A stretch of DNA of 64,000 bases from Ulva prolifera (Eukaryota; Chlorophyta; Ulvophyceae; Ulvales; Ulvaceae): contig CM041197.1 of the NCBI GenBank assembly GCA_023078555.1, forward strand, positions 5,291,810 through 5,355,809, in the 5' to 3' direction. Below the pieces are notes generated by a model, which saw only the letters and a program-made list of their open reading frames with translations, had not been told where the DNA came from and ran no database searches. Position 1 is the stretch's first letter, and the number at the start of each line of letters is the position of its first letter. A program made the position numbers and the translations under genes. Positions 36,330 to 48,490 of the stretch are shown here, piece after piece.

Positions 36330-38483
36330 CTATGCATGGGCTACGGTGATGAGCTCCGCCGCCAGCTCAGCGAGCATGTACACGGTGGACATCGGCCCCG
36401 CGAACGGCGGCATCTCCGGCAGCACCGACGCGTCCACCACCCGCAGCCCCTCCACCCCCTCCACCCGGAACTCCGCGTCCACCACGCTCCCGAACGCGCA
36501 CCCCGACGCCACGTGGTAGTATGTTGCTGCGCCCGCAGCGACACTCGCAGCCGAGATGGTATCGTTGAAGGCTGCGCCTGGGACCACCGACTCGAGTCCA
36601 AGCTCATCCGGGAGCTCATCCCGCACGGCCTGGGCCTGCAAGCTGCACGCGATCGCGCTGCGCATGTCGGCGGCGTTGCCGAGGAAGTTGGCGTTGAGGC
36701 GCGGCGCCACCGCGAGGTCCGTGCTGACCGCGCGCACGAAGCCGCGCGCCGTCGGGTTGATGCCGCACAGAGCGTAGATGACGTTTGGCGGTAGGCCCGG
36801 CAGCGCGACGTTGGAAGACACGGTGTACGAGTCCGTGGCGGGGCTGACGCCGTTCGTGCTGAGGATGGCGACGCCGAGCACGCCGCCGCGGCCGGCGCGG
36901 AACTGCGCGTCAGCCTCCGGCGAGAACGCGGCGGTGTTGTTGGACTCGGGGGCCAGGAGGGCCTCTGAGTAGACATCAATCACAGCCGCAGCTGGCCGCG
37001 CCTGCATGCATGCATGGGGTGCTGATATCAAAGAATGGGAACATGTATGCATGTTGACTTGATAGCCATGCGATGAGACTGTTCAGACAGCACAGAAACA
37101 GCAGCCCGTATGTGCAGGCTGCCCGCGCAATGCATCAACACAGCTGACGTACACGGACGGGCGGGGACTGGAGGCATGCATGAAGCTTGGTGCGTGTCTG
37201 CAGTGACGGGCGCGTGCGCGAGCGGCCGGGGTAATCAACACAGGAATGCATCCAGTAGAAGGCCACAGGGAGGGGTGCGCACCACGGTGAACATGCATGG
37301 ACGGCAAACATGCATGGACAGGGGACGGAGAGGAAGGGTGCGCACCACGGTGTTCTCGCCGACCGGCAGATCAACGAGCTGCGGCCCCCCCAGCTGCGGC
37401 ACCCCCTCCAGCACCGCCGCCGGGCCCACGCCGCTGAGCTGCAGCAGCTGCGGCGACCCGTACGGCCCCGCGCTGCTCACCACCTCCCTCACCGCCGCAA
37501 TCTTGCGCTCCTGTTTCCCCTCTGGCGCGTCGGTGCGCAGGTACCGCACCCCCACCGCGCGGCCCCCCTCGATCACAATCTTGGTCACTCTCGCCGACTG
37601 GATCAGTTGCAGGTTATTCATGCATGTGCCGCCCTCTGCAATCACAGGGGACAGGTAACCCGTGCATGCATCGACGCGGCGGCCCGCGGTGTCTGCCGCG
37701 AGCACATTCGGCCAGATGCCCTCCGTGGGGGGTCCAGAGCGGGAGATGGGGTCGGGCTCGATCGGGATGCCGACAACGGCTGCCGCGGCGAGGTATTCCG
37801 GCAGGAACGTCTGCTGCAGCTCCGGCGGGGGCTGCGCCACCTGTAGCTGCCGCTCGGCCCTGCGGTACAGATCCCCCGCGGTCGCGCCATCGAGCCCTGC
37901 ATCACATCCATGCATTGCAAACACCAATCTGCAGTTGCCGTGATCACAGCATGTATGCCAATGCCCAGGCCCCGAGCACACCTGCAAACGCCCACTGCGG
38001 CTCGTCAAACGTCTGCAGCACGGGCTTCGTCCACTGCCCGCCATTGATTGAGCTCGATCCGCCGAGGGTCGCCCCAGTGGACTGCGTTATTGTGCGGCCC
38101 CCAAGCCCGGGATTCGCGTCCGTCACAATCGTCTCCGCGATGTCTGAGTCCGACAGCGCTTCGCCCACGATCCGCAGCGACCGCACCAGCAGCTCCTGAG
38201 ACTCGTTCCGCGGCGGCCCCCGCTCCAGCAAGACCACAGAAGCCGCCGGAAGGGCCTCGCAGAGGCGCGCGGCAAGCACGCAGCCGGCGGTGCCGCCGCC
38301 GATGACCACAAAGTCCGCTACGGCGGGGGCCCTGGTGTTGTCCCCATTGTTATCGTCATTGCCGTAGGCCCCTGTGAGTATCCGCTCTGCTGCGGCGGTG
38401 CCGGCTGAAGGGCTGACGGCGGCGGAGAGGGCCAGGAGGCCGAGGCCAAATGCCAAAACTGGAACTGCGCGCGACCGTGGCAT
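36330..38483 (-). CDS. GMC-family FAD oxidoreductase, copy B
   Basis: Exons 37982-38483, 37346-37896 and 36330-37001 give 574 residues. Start is the only good ATG ([20 protein letters not shown]), a signal-like segment. FAD motif [19 protein letters not shown], signature 1 [15 protein letters not shown], signature 2 [15 protein letters not shown]. Catalytic His in YYHVASGC; the second catalytic position is Gly ([12 protein letters not shown]). Exon 2 contains a small in-frame duplication near its end ([15 protein letters not shown]) absent from the other copies. Closest to copy A in exon 3 (identical exon length, 672 nt). The intron after ENTV begins with the same roughly 40 bp as in copy C, which suggests recent duplication or gene conversion. 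Likely secreted or endomembrane; substrate unknown. Confidence 0.88.
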
Positions 38484-40614
38484 GCCGGCGGTCACTTACA
38501 CCACCGTACCTGTAGCGTGCACAGAACTGTATCCATCTGTAATGACAGTTTTCAAAGATAGGGAAGTTGGCTCTCGAGAGGCGCTACAGCGCCAAGCTCG
38601 CAGGCAGTCCTGCATCAGATACTCTTCGGTGCTGTAGTGACTGCCCAGCAAGGAAGCACATGTGATTGTACATTCAAGCAGTGCCAGGTGCCACTGTAGC
38701 TGTCACCCATCTTGCACAGAGCAACTCCACCGCACCACAGCCATGCGGTACTACCCCGGGAGACACCATTAATACTGTAGAGGCCTCAAGTTCAAGGGTG
38801 CACGACCACGACTCCAAATGACAATCACCCCCAAACACAGAGCCGGATGCGCTTTCTCTCACACATACGTAGAGACTGGGTGGTGGCCGTCACCGTTACG
38901 GCGGTCTACTAGTAGCCCACAGCGGACTACCCCTGACCATCCACGTTTGTACTACTGGGTAGCACCAACGCTCACGTGGATGCATATGTACATGAACTGT
39001 AGCTCAGTTGCTGTATCTGCATGCATCACGTTCCCCTTCTGCAACGACTGCAGTCACTCACAATTGATGTTGGACAGCAGCAAGCCTGCAGCCTGCACAT
39101 GTACACATGGGCCCAGCACTGGCAGGCCTAGGCTCCCAATATTGATTATGAATCGGGCGGTTTTGATTCCGGTGGCGTGTTCAACCGGTGGCCTCATATG
39201 ATCAGACTACCAGTAGTACATGTATGCATGGAACTGGCCGCACTGTATATATGTGTTCTACTAGTACTGCTAGTACTTGAATTTGGCACAGCGCTGTGTG
39301 GTCTACACGACTCGGAGGGTGACCACTGGTAGCGCCCGCTGGGTCGACTTGGACATCCAAGCAAACACGGTCCCAAGACTCTCTGTACAGAGATCGACGT
39401 CGAGTTGGCTTTGACACAGGCAGCCAGAGAGCCAGCACTTTAGCCCCCATGGTGTACCACACACGCGCATGCATCCGTGTAGGGATACTATAGTATCACA
39501 GAAGAGTACACGGGAGACGACAAACACCACAAAAGAATCTCATCCGAATCAACAGCAACATACACACGATCACCCTACAACCGCGTACGCATCCCTCAGT
39601 CCGGCAGGGGTGGGGGTTCACGCCGGGCATCGATACCGTAGTGAGACCCCTGCACACAACTCGCAATGATCAAGCTGATCAAGTTGTCGACAAGCTCTGC
39701 GTGATGTGCAAACAGCTCCGCCGTGCGGAACTCCGCATGTCGTACGCGACCCCGCGCGCGCTGAACAGCTTTCTCGCACCTCGAACTCGGCAGCACGCTG
39801 CAGCAGCAAACTTGGCCACGGACAACCTGGACCGCACAGCAGCTTCACGGCGATTTGACTCTCGACATCGACTGAACGATTTTGTTGCAACGAGAGATGA
39901 GCCTGAGTCGTGAGGCCATCTCTGCAGACACTATCTCGAGATGTACGCGAAACAGGAGCAGGCGTACGTACCTGCAGCTGTGGTCTCGATCGACCGTACT
40001 GGCCTCTTCAAGTTGCAATTGCGCGCGCTTCTGCCGGAGCTCCTGGAGTTCTCTTCGGCTAAATCTCAATGAGGTCCCAGGACGCGAATGAGTAGTTCAG
40101 ATGAATATCACCAGGCTATTGCAGGGCTGCTGTGTGAACAGGATCGGGCTTGATGGTCCCGCGTCGGAACAGAAGGCTGGCCCCATGCATGGGGATGTTG
40201 GCGGCAAGCGTCGTGAATTCCGGAGATCATGCATGCATGAGTGCGTGACAGTGTTTCAAAAGAGTTTATGGGAGAGTGTTACAAGGACAAAGGCGGCAAG
40301 TCGGGCAGCACCGCGAAAGGAGCAAGCAGACGAAGCAAACACCAAGACACCCACGAACATCTCACCCATCACCGGCGTAGCAAGCGTTTATGGGAGAGTG
40401 AATCGAGCTGTGGCAGGTGCTCGAGCTACCGAACGCGAGTTGATCAACTCGCGTTCGGTACAGCGCAGCATGGGCAAAAAAAACATGTACATGGAGTTCA
40501 ACGGCTCTGCCGAACACCTTTATCTATGCACGCATATGCATGTGATGCAGCACAGAGATCTATGGGATATGAAAATTTTGTCGCAAGTGGTCCGCCAGCA
40601 CACTGCCCACCACA
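38484..40614. other. Spacer between GMC copies B and C
   Basis: Contains a truncated TTACAAAAGAG-family repeat at about 39495-39600, a second arm at 40256 followed by the GTTACAAGGACAAAGG repeat, and the palindrome at 40427-40460. A plus-strand frame at 39941-40069 (AAVVSIDRTGLFKLQLRALL) reads like protein and may be an exon relic. No complete gene was recognised. Confidence 0.4.
40427..40460. repeat. Perfect 34-bp palindrome
   Basis: Arms TACCGAACGCGAGTTGA and its exact complement, centred on TGATCA, with no loop. It could be a dimeric protein-binding site or a cruciform. It lies about 150 bp downstream of the GMC copy C stop codon. Confidence 0.9.
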
Positions 40615-43411
40615 CTATGCATGGGCAGCAGTGATGAGCTCCGCCGCCAGCTCAGCGAGCATGTACACCGTCGCCATCGGACCGGCAAACGGCGGCATCT
40701 CTGGCATGACCGACGCATCCACCACCCGCAGCCCCGCCACCCCCTTCACCCTGAACTCCTCATCCACGACAGCCCCAACCGTACACCCTGACACGCTGTG
40801 GAAGTACGAGGCCGCTGTCGCCGCCACGCTGCCCGCTGACACAGTATTATTGAAGTCCGGTCCAGGGAGCAGCGGCGTGAGCCCCAGCTCCGGCGCAATC
40901 GCGGCGTGCAGCGCCTGAACCTTCTCGCTGCAAGTGACAGCGTTGCGCACATCGACCGGTGTTCCAAAGAAGTTCGCGTCGACGGTTGGCGAGCGGAGGG
41001 GGTCAGTCGTGTTGGCGCGCACCGACCCGAGCGCTGTCGGGGTGATGCCGCAGAACGTCGCGATGGAGTTTGGCGGCAGACCGCGGAGGGAGTGGGCGAT
41101 GGAGGCGGTGTAAGCGTCGCTCGCTGTGATGACGCCGTTGGTGCCGGTGCCGGCAACGCCGAGGACGCCGCCGGCGCCGCGGCGGAATGTGTCCGCGGTT
41201 TCGGGTGCAAATATCAGCGTAGCGTTTGCCTCGGGGGCCAGGAGGTCCTCTCGATAGACGTCCACGACGATTGCTGCGGGCCGCGCCTGCATCCACCGTG
41301 AGTACCTGAGAGCCAGGTGATTGCAGAAGCGCTTCATGACGCCTCAAGGCTTGCAGAGATGAACATCTTGGGTTGATGTATAGATCTAGATCTTGGGAAC
41401 GCAAGATGATTGTTATCCATGCCAGGTGAGCATTGGATGTCTAAGGTCAGGCTCTGCACCGCAGCGGCGAGAAGGACAGCTGCCTGAGCGCACTTCACAC
41501 GTTAGCGCGGTCCCAAAGAGCAGTGTCGGGCCGTCAGGCCGGAACGCATGCATATGGAAGAACTGCGATTGCTTGAGTCTGACTCCTTCATGGCAGACCC
41601 CAAAATATTAAGGCATCAATTGGCCTCAAGGCGTCCCAACACTACACAAGACAAATGCGGCACAGGAGCCTCAGCGCTGCTGGCAGGCTCAAAGGAACAT
41701 GCATGGACAGGGGACGGAGAGGAAGGGTGCGCACGACAGTGTTATCGCCGACCGGCAGCTCAACCAGCTGCGGCACCTCCAGACCCTCCAGCACCGCCGC
41801 CGGGCCCACCCCGCTGAGCTGCAGCAGCTGCGGCGACCCGTACGGCCCCGCGCTGCTCACCACCTCCCTCCTCACCAGTATCTCACGCTCCTGCTCCCCC
41901 TCCGGCGCGTTGGTCTGCATGTACCGCACCCCCACCGCACGGCCCCCCTCGATCACAATCTTGGACGCCGTCGCCGACTGGATCAGCTCCAGGTTATGCA
42001 TGCATGTGCTCCCCTCGGCGCCGGAAGACAGGTATCCGGTGCAGGAATCCACGCGGCGGCCCGCGTCGTCGACGGCAAGCAGGTTCGGCCACATCCCATC
42101 AGAGGGGGGCCCGGTGCGGCTGAGGGGGTCAGGGTCAGTGGGGAGGCCGACGGCGGCTGCGGCGGCGAGGTACTCACGGACGAAGGTCTGCTGCAGCTCC
42201 TGGGGGGGCTGCGCCACCTGCAGCTGCCGCTCGGCGCGGCGGTAGTGGCCCCCTGCGGTCTCAGAGCTGAGGCCTGCGCACAACTGCACCGGTTCACCTA
42301 GACTTGACTTTACCAGACATGCTTGCTGACTGCGCGCAGCATCGCCGATCGGCGATGTTGCCGCGGCGAAACAGGAACGTTTGTGTAGCTACTAAGAGTG
42401 CCAGTGGTTACGAGCAGCAGCGGTGAAGGAGGGGATGGAGGCGCATGCTGGGCAGTGGGTGCAGTGCTTTAAGGCATCATGATTGATTGACCTGCCCGAT
42501 GGTGCTGACTGGTGAGCGAGGCTCCAGCGGTGTCCAAGCCTCGTCAGGCGTGAAGCGGGACAGGGCTGCAGCGCCGGACCACCTCGCCGCTGTAAGCTTG
42601 ATGGTGCAAATGGCGGCTGAAGTCCGCCATGGGTAGCCACACGACCGGCAAGCTCATAATCAGTGTTGGCTACTAGAGCACGGCATATGTGGCCCTATTT
42701 ATTCGGAGTTGTCAACGTCCTCTGTCGGATAAGGCCAAGCAACTCCAGATTGACTTTCCTGAGAACATTTCTTGACATCCATATCAGGTGAATGGATGGC
42801 AGCCCTAACAACCCCGCAAAGCGACCCTGCACTGCTGAAAAAGACACGCACGATTTGACCGCGGCGATGTCACAGAGGCCACACCGCTGGGGCACACCTG
42901 CGAAAGACCATCGTGGTGCGTCAAACGTGGCCAGCGCCGGCTTGGTCCACTGCCCGGCATTGATCGAGCTGGAGCCGCCGAGGGTGCTGCCGGTGAGCTG
43001 CGTGGCAACGCGGCCCCCCAGCCCAGGGTTCGGCTGTGTCACGATCGCCTCCGTGATGCCCGGGTCCGCCCACGCATCGTTCGCCAGCCGCGGCGACCGC
43101 ACCAGCAGCTCCTGGGACTCGTTCCGGCGCGCCCCCCGCTCCAGGAGGACCACGGAGGCCTGCGGGAGGGACTCGCAGAGGCGCGCGGCGACAGCGCAGC
43201 CGGCGGTGCCGCCGCCGATGACCACAAAGTCCGCGGCGTCAGGCGTTCCAGCAGTGTCGCTGCCCATGTCATCACCGTCACCATACACACCTGTGGCTTG
43301 ATGGTGTGACTGCTCTGTGGCGGCGGCGGCTGTGGGGATGATAGTGAAGGTGGAGAGGGCCAGGAGGCCGAGGCCGAACACCAGCAATGGAGCTGCTTCC
43401 GACGGTACCAT
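40615..43411 (-). CDS. GMC-family FAD oxidoreductase, copy C
   Basis: Exons 42898-43411, 41735-42273 and 40615-41286 give 574 residues. Upstream in-frame ATGs exist at 43426 and 43447; I chose [20 protein letters not shown] because it starts a signal-like segment and gives the same length as copy B. FAD motif [19 protein letters not shown], signature 1 [15 protein letters not shown], signature 2 [15 protein letters not shown], catalytic His in YFHSVSGC, and Gly at the second catalytic position ([12 protein letters not shown]). Exon 3 is the most diverged of the intact copies (e.g. [14 protein letters not shown]). Intron 1 is long (624 bp). Its first exon is closer to copies D and E in places ([16 protein letters not shown] is shared with D). 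Confidence 0.88.
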
Positions 43412-46024
43412 GGACCGTGCCGTCATGATGCCAACATGCACTCCCATGCTCCACCTGCGGCGTTCAGCTTGCTTGAATAGCGACTTCCTGCGGTGTCAGC
43501 GCCGACGGACGTGTATGGGGATTGCATTTTCAATGGGCCACGCGCACGCTTCGTCCGGGCGCCAGTGTGACGTCACGTCTGTTCTCGTCCAGCTGCAATG
43601 GCGAGCACTGGGAGTGTCACGCAGGCAGACAACGCGACGACCCGCGGAACGATTGATCGCTCTAGATGCGTCTCAGCCTCGCTACAGCTGTGAAAGGCAC
43701 GTTGCATTGCGATACAGCATAGTGGCTTGCTCAGTGGCTACAGCTGTGCCAATCGAGGCGGCGACAGACATGGCCATGGTTTTGAAAAAAACAGTCCAGC
43801 ATGAGCATGCAGTTTGACAATTGTATCTCGATAGTCCCCGCTTGGTTGATCTGGTCGGACGATGGGCTCTTCAACCATCGGTAACACCAAGGTGTCCGGT
43901 CTAGAGCGACATCGCACGCAAGAACGAGTCAGCAGAGGCCGTTGACCTTCAAGTGGTGCTGCTATAGTCGCACCTGCAGATCTCTGTCGCGCTGCATGGA
44001 ATAGGATCACCGTATAGCGATTGCAGGCACATATCAATTGCCGCATTACGACCATGCTGCCAACGCTGCCAGCGCCTGTATCAACTCGGTTCACACCTGT
44101 ATCGGAGTTCCGGACGCTATTCTGTCTAAGGCGTGTCTGCCTGAGCTGCGAGAGGCTGCCATGTACACAATGTTATGGCCGGTGTACTCAACTCTACACC
44201 AAAGCCGGGCTTGGCGGAGGTCGTGGTACCAGCGGAGCTGGAGCTGAATGGACCTGCGTCCCGTTTCCAATTCGTCGACACGTGCGTTCATCAAAATGCA
44301 ACCATCCCAGCGCGTGGCTGTAGAAGTCATTGTGTATAATCATTTGCGATGGCAATACCAAACTGGTCACGGCTGTGTCCATGAGCTCCACGAGTCGCAG
44401 CGAAGCGCGCCTGTCAACTATGGAAGGCGAGCCGCAACTGCAACTCGCAACGCCAATATACTGCAGTTTGATACAACACAACTGACCGCGTCTGGCCTAA
44501 GACGGCTTGCCTGCCACGCCTGGCGCGATGACCAGTCCGTTCTCTACCTCGAGACAGAGTGGGTGCTACAGGTGCAGAGGTCCACCCAGGAAGGCGCATC
44601 CACGCCGACATATGTTGAGCAGATCTTCACAGGTGAGCTAGATATGCAGATGTGATGTGCAGGTCCTATGCATGACTATGTCAGAGATGCCACCGACTGC
44701 CCAGTCTTGGTACCTGCTGGTTGCCAGCCTCTGTGCACACACATGGCAACAGCATGTTGACAGTCCACCATATCATGTCGGCAGCAGCTGTACAGCTATC
44801 TCCTGCTGCGCAATATGACCCTGAGGACCATCTTGCTGACGGTCCCTGGCACCCACCGCTAGCATGCATGGAGACATGTCTCCATCAGTAGTGAAACAAT
44901 GCAGCAGCCGACATCATGCACTGTTTTACATGCTGGTCTGTACATCATCCTGCTGATGGACCTCTGTTGGCATGTTGTGCAGTCGTCTGGACCATACTCC
45001 TGGGCTGTGCACTCTGTCACCTCTGTGCACAGCCCTGTGTGACTGTTGTAGCCGACGCAACGTGACAGTGACAGTGACACGGCTGCGTCGAATCAAACAC
45101 GCAGAAACCAGATCAAGTGTTGCTCAATGTGCCAATGGTAGGCTCTATCAAGTGTTTGCGCATCAACAACCAGTCGGCCAATCGGGCTCGATGTGCACGT
45201 TTGGCTATATCTCTCACATGGAGGCAAAGCTTACGATGGGGGAGAACACTCAGGCCAGCAGTTGATCCAATGTCGCATACTTTGTCTGCCAGCATTGGAG
45301 ATTCTCGCGAGCGTATCAAGTCACATACGATTGGCATGTTGTGAACTCGAGAACGCCTTCAGACCTTCTAGTTACGGACTGCTGTACTGTCTGTACTGAA
45401 ACAGCTGCACCATGCTGTCCTACCTGGGTACCTTTGGCACAACACTCAAGCTGTATCTACCCTCAACACTCTATGGACCCACGGTCTTGCATCGGCTGGC
45501 AATTATGCACATTGCAGATGCTGATGAACTCTGTGACACGGTAGCCCAATGTGGGTATGATTCAGCTTTGGTGTTTAGGCTCTGCAGTCACCACACTTTC
45601 TAGCAGTAGAACAGTCCCACTGGTGACAGAGCTTGCTAGGCTCAGATGGGCGCCCACGCCCCCCATGCATGGTTCTCTACTGTCAGGAGAAGATGAATGC
45701 GTGCGGCTGGACTCATTTCTGATCATTCACGTCGCCCCTGCCGCTCACGGTATCTTGGCAGAAACAAAGGTAGGTCTCAAACTCAGAGTAACGCAGTAAC
45801 AACAGTCACACCGTCATTGCAACAGCCACTGCAGCTTTGTACAAAGCAGTCTGCAGCTGGTACAACATGTATTCACAGGTATACTGGAGTGGTAGTAGAT
45901 CTAGATGTCTCTCAACATGTACAAGATCTCCCATGATGTGTGTGCAGTGCTGAGCCGACTCCACATGTGGGCTTCAGGAGCCCCCACAAGCCGCCAACCA
46001 GGGTGCAGTGCATCCTCATCATCT
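43412..46024. other. Spacer between GMC copies C and D with a gene relic
   Basis: Plus-strand frames at 43965-44000 (HLQISVALHGIGSPY) and 44089-44190 (VHTCIGVPDAILSKACLPEL) have counterparts in the D-E spacer, so this is a decayed duplicated gene. An exon-like frame at 45661-45768 (SLLSGEDECVRLDSFLIIHV), ending in AAAG/GTAGGT, may belong to it. No intact gene was recognised. Confidence 0.45.
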
Positions 46025-48490
46025 CTAACGACCTGCATTGTCCGCAGCGATGACCTCCGCCGCCAGCTCAGCGAGCATGTACACGGTGGCCATCGGCCCC
46101 GAGAACGGCGGCAGCTCCGGCAGCACCGACGCGCCCACCACCCGCAGCCCCTCCACCCCCTTCACCCTGAACTCCGCACTGAACACGCTCCCCAGCGCGC
46201 ATCCACCACCACAGTGGCAGTTCGAGGCCGCCGTGGCCCGTACGCTTGTTTCATACGCGCTGCCGTTGCTCGGCACACCCGGCCCGGGCACGACAGATTG
46301 CAGGCCTAGCGGCTCCCGCAGCAGCTCCTGCACAGCACGCAGCCGCGCCGAGCACGCCCGGCGTCGCGCGCGTCGGCGGCATTGCCAAGGAAGTTTGTAT
46401 CAACGAGGGGACGCTGCAGGGGGTCGCTGCTCGCAGCGCGCACGGAGCCGCGGGCGCAGGGGTTGACGCCGCAGCCGGATAGGAGCAAGGTGCCAGAGAG
46501 GCTGGGACGCCTGTGCCCCCCCATGAAGGAGTATGCGTTCTCGATTGCAAGGACGCCCGATGTTGCCGTGGTCGCTACTCCGAGGACACCGCCGCGGCTG
46601 TCATTGAATGATGCAACCCACTCCAGAGCCAGCGCTGCGGTGGTGTTGTCCTCCGGCGAGAGGGGCACGGCGGTGTAGATGTCGGCCACGAGGTGAGTAG
46701 CCCGGGCTTGCAGACCAGTGTTGGGTTGCGTTGCAGCATTTCCAGGACTGCCACCCCAAAATTAGACGTGAATATTCGGAATTATTCTATGTGATTGGGC
46801 CCGATGACACAACACTGCTGCAGACACCCACACCAGATTCCTCGGAGCGCACGTTGCGAGCTCTGGGAATGATAGACGTGCCCATCCGGAACTCCCCGGC
46901 CAAATGTAGCAGCCGCTACATTTCTGTGTATGCAGTACTTTCTCAGGGGTTGGATTCCTCAGGCATTGGATTCAGCATCCGAACGCAATTGGAAATTTTG
47001 TTCATCGAGGCGATGTTTGAGAATCAGCAAACACGGAGGGGAGCATCAGGGCGGCACACCACAGCGTTCTCGCCAACGGTCACTTCCACGAGCTGCGGCA
47101 CATGACTGGAGACAGGTACCCTGTGCATGCGTCCACGCGGCGGTCCGCGGCATCAACGGCAAGCAGATTCGCCCACATCCCATCGGTAGGGGGGCTGGTG
47201 CGGCCGAGGGGGGCGGTGTCGGTTGCGATGCCGGCGGCGGCTGCGGCGGTGAGGTTCTCCGGAACGAAGGTCTGCTGCAGCTCTGGGGGGGGGGGCTGCG
47301 CCACCTGCAGCTGCCGCTGACAGCGGCGGTACAGCGCCCCTGTGGTCTCAGAGTCCAGCCCTGCAACAGCGGCGGTTTACTTGGAAAAGCGTAACGCCAG
47401 AAATTGCTGCAGAGTGCACACGGCATGCGCGGCGGGGACGGGGGCGGCGGGACGTTGCCGATGCGGATCATGATCCCTATCAGGTCAGCGCTCGATGTAC
47501 ACATGATTCGCGGCAGTGCTGTCTGTGGTGGAGACCCAATGCTTCTTGCTGCTCACGTGCGTAGGTACGCAGCGCGCGCTGCGCACTGGCCTCGTTTCGG
47601 CACAACACTTTGCTCTGGCAGTACACGTGGCTGCAGTGAAGACACCGAGCTCCATTCAATTTTGAACAAACATGAGGGGGAGCCAGAATACAAAAGCCAT
47701 CGTCTCTGGTGTTGACCCTCTAGTAAAGTAAAGAAAAGTGAATCTGAATATACTGAGCCGTATCCTATTGGGCATTGACAACTCCAAATTAACGGGACCA
47801 CATATGCCGTAGTTGTCTAGCGCTCGAGCAGCAGCCACCTTCTACAGCTCACAGCATCTAGGCGACTGCCTCATCCTACTTCACTCTACTTTGCTTTGCC
47901 ACAGGACCGGCAGGCAAGCACACTTAATCCCGCAGATGTGTCTGGAGGCGAAAGTGCGAGTGCTCACCTGCGGAAGACCGTTGCGGTGCATCAATCGTGG
48001 CCAGGCGCTGCGGGGGCTTGGTCCACTGCCGGGTATTGATCGAGCTGGAGCCGCCGAGGGTGCTGCCGGTGAGCTTAGTGACGGGGCGCCCTCACAGCCA
48101 AAGATCAGCCTCTGTTTCAACTGCCTGTGTGATGCCCGGGTCCGCCCACGCATCGTTCGCCAGCCGCGGCGACCGCACCAGCAGCTCCTGGGTCTCGTTC
48201 CGGGGCGGCCCCTGCTCCAGGAGGGCCACGGAGGCCTGCGGGAGGGCCTCGCAGAGGCGCGCGGCGACAACGCAGCCGGAGGTCCCGCCCCCAATGACCA
48301 CAAAGTCCGCGGCGGCAGGTGATCCAACAGGGTTGCCGCAGACGCCATCATCAGCGCCGTATGTGCCTGTGAAGCGACATCCCGACCCTTTGGCGGCGGT
48401 GGCGGCAGCAGGGCTGATAAAGGAGAGGATCAGGAGGGTAAACGCCACGCATGCTCCTTCCAACAGCCTCCTGCCAGGACACATTCCCAT
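46025..48490 (-). pseudogene. GMC oxidoreductase pseudogene, copy D
   Basis: Exon 1 (47968-48490) begins MCPGRRLLEGACVAFTLLIL and has the FAD motif [19 protein letters not shown], but a TGA replaces a sense codon just before [19 protein letters not shown]. Exon 2 (from about 47365) starts normally ([17 protein letters not shown]), then loses about 240 bp between CTGYLSP and VPQLVEVTVGE, with a frame change. Exon 3 (to 46025) has another one-base frameshift near 46360, then QELLREPLGLQSVVPG and a catalytic-His region CHCGGGC, and ends [15 protein letters not shown]. The normal VVDAEFRV is SVFSAEFRV. Three independent lesions make a functional product very unlikely. Just upstream of exon 3 sits the uninterrupted relative of the retrotransposon target. 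Confidence 0.85.

Noticed and set aside
30577-43411. GMC genes as fatty acid photodecarboxylases
   Set aside because: I cannot confirm the residues special to that enzyme; the C-terminal pattern looks closer to the HOTHEAD/mandelonitrile-lyase branch, and the N-terminus looks secretory rather than plastid-targeted.
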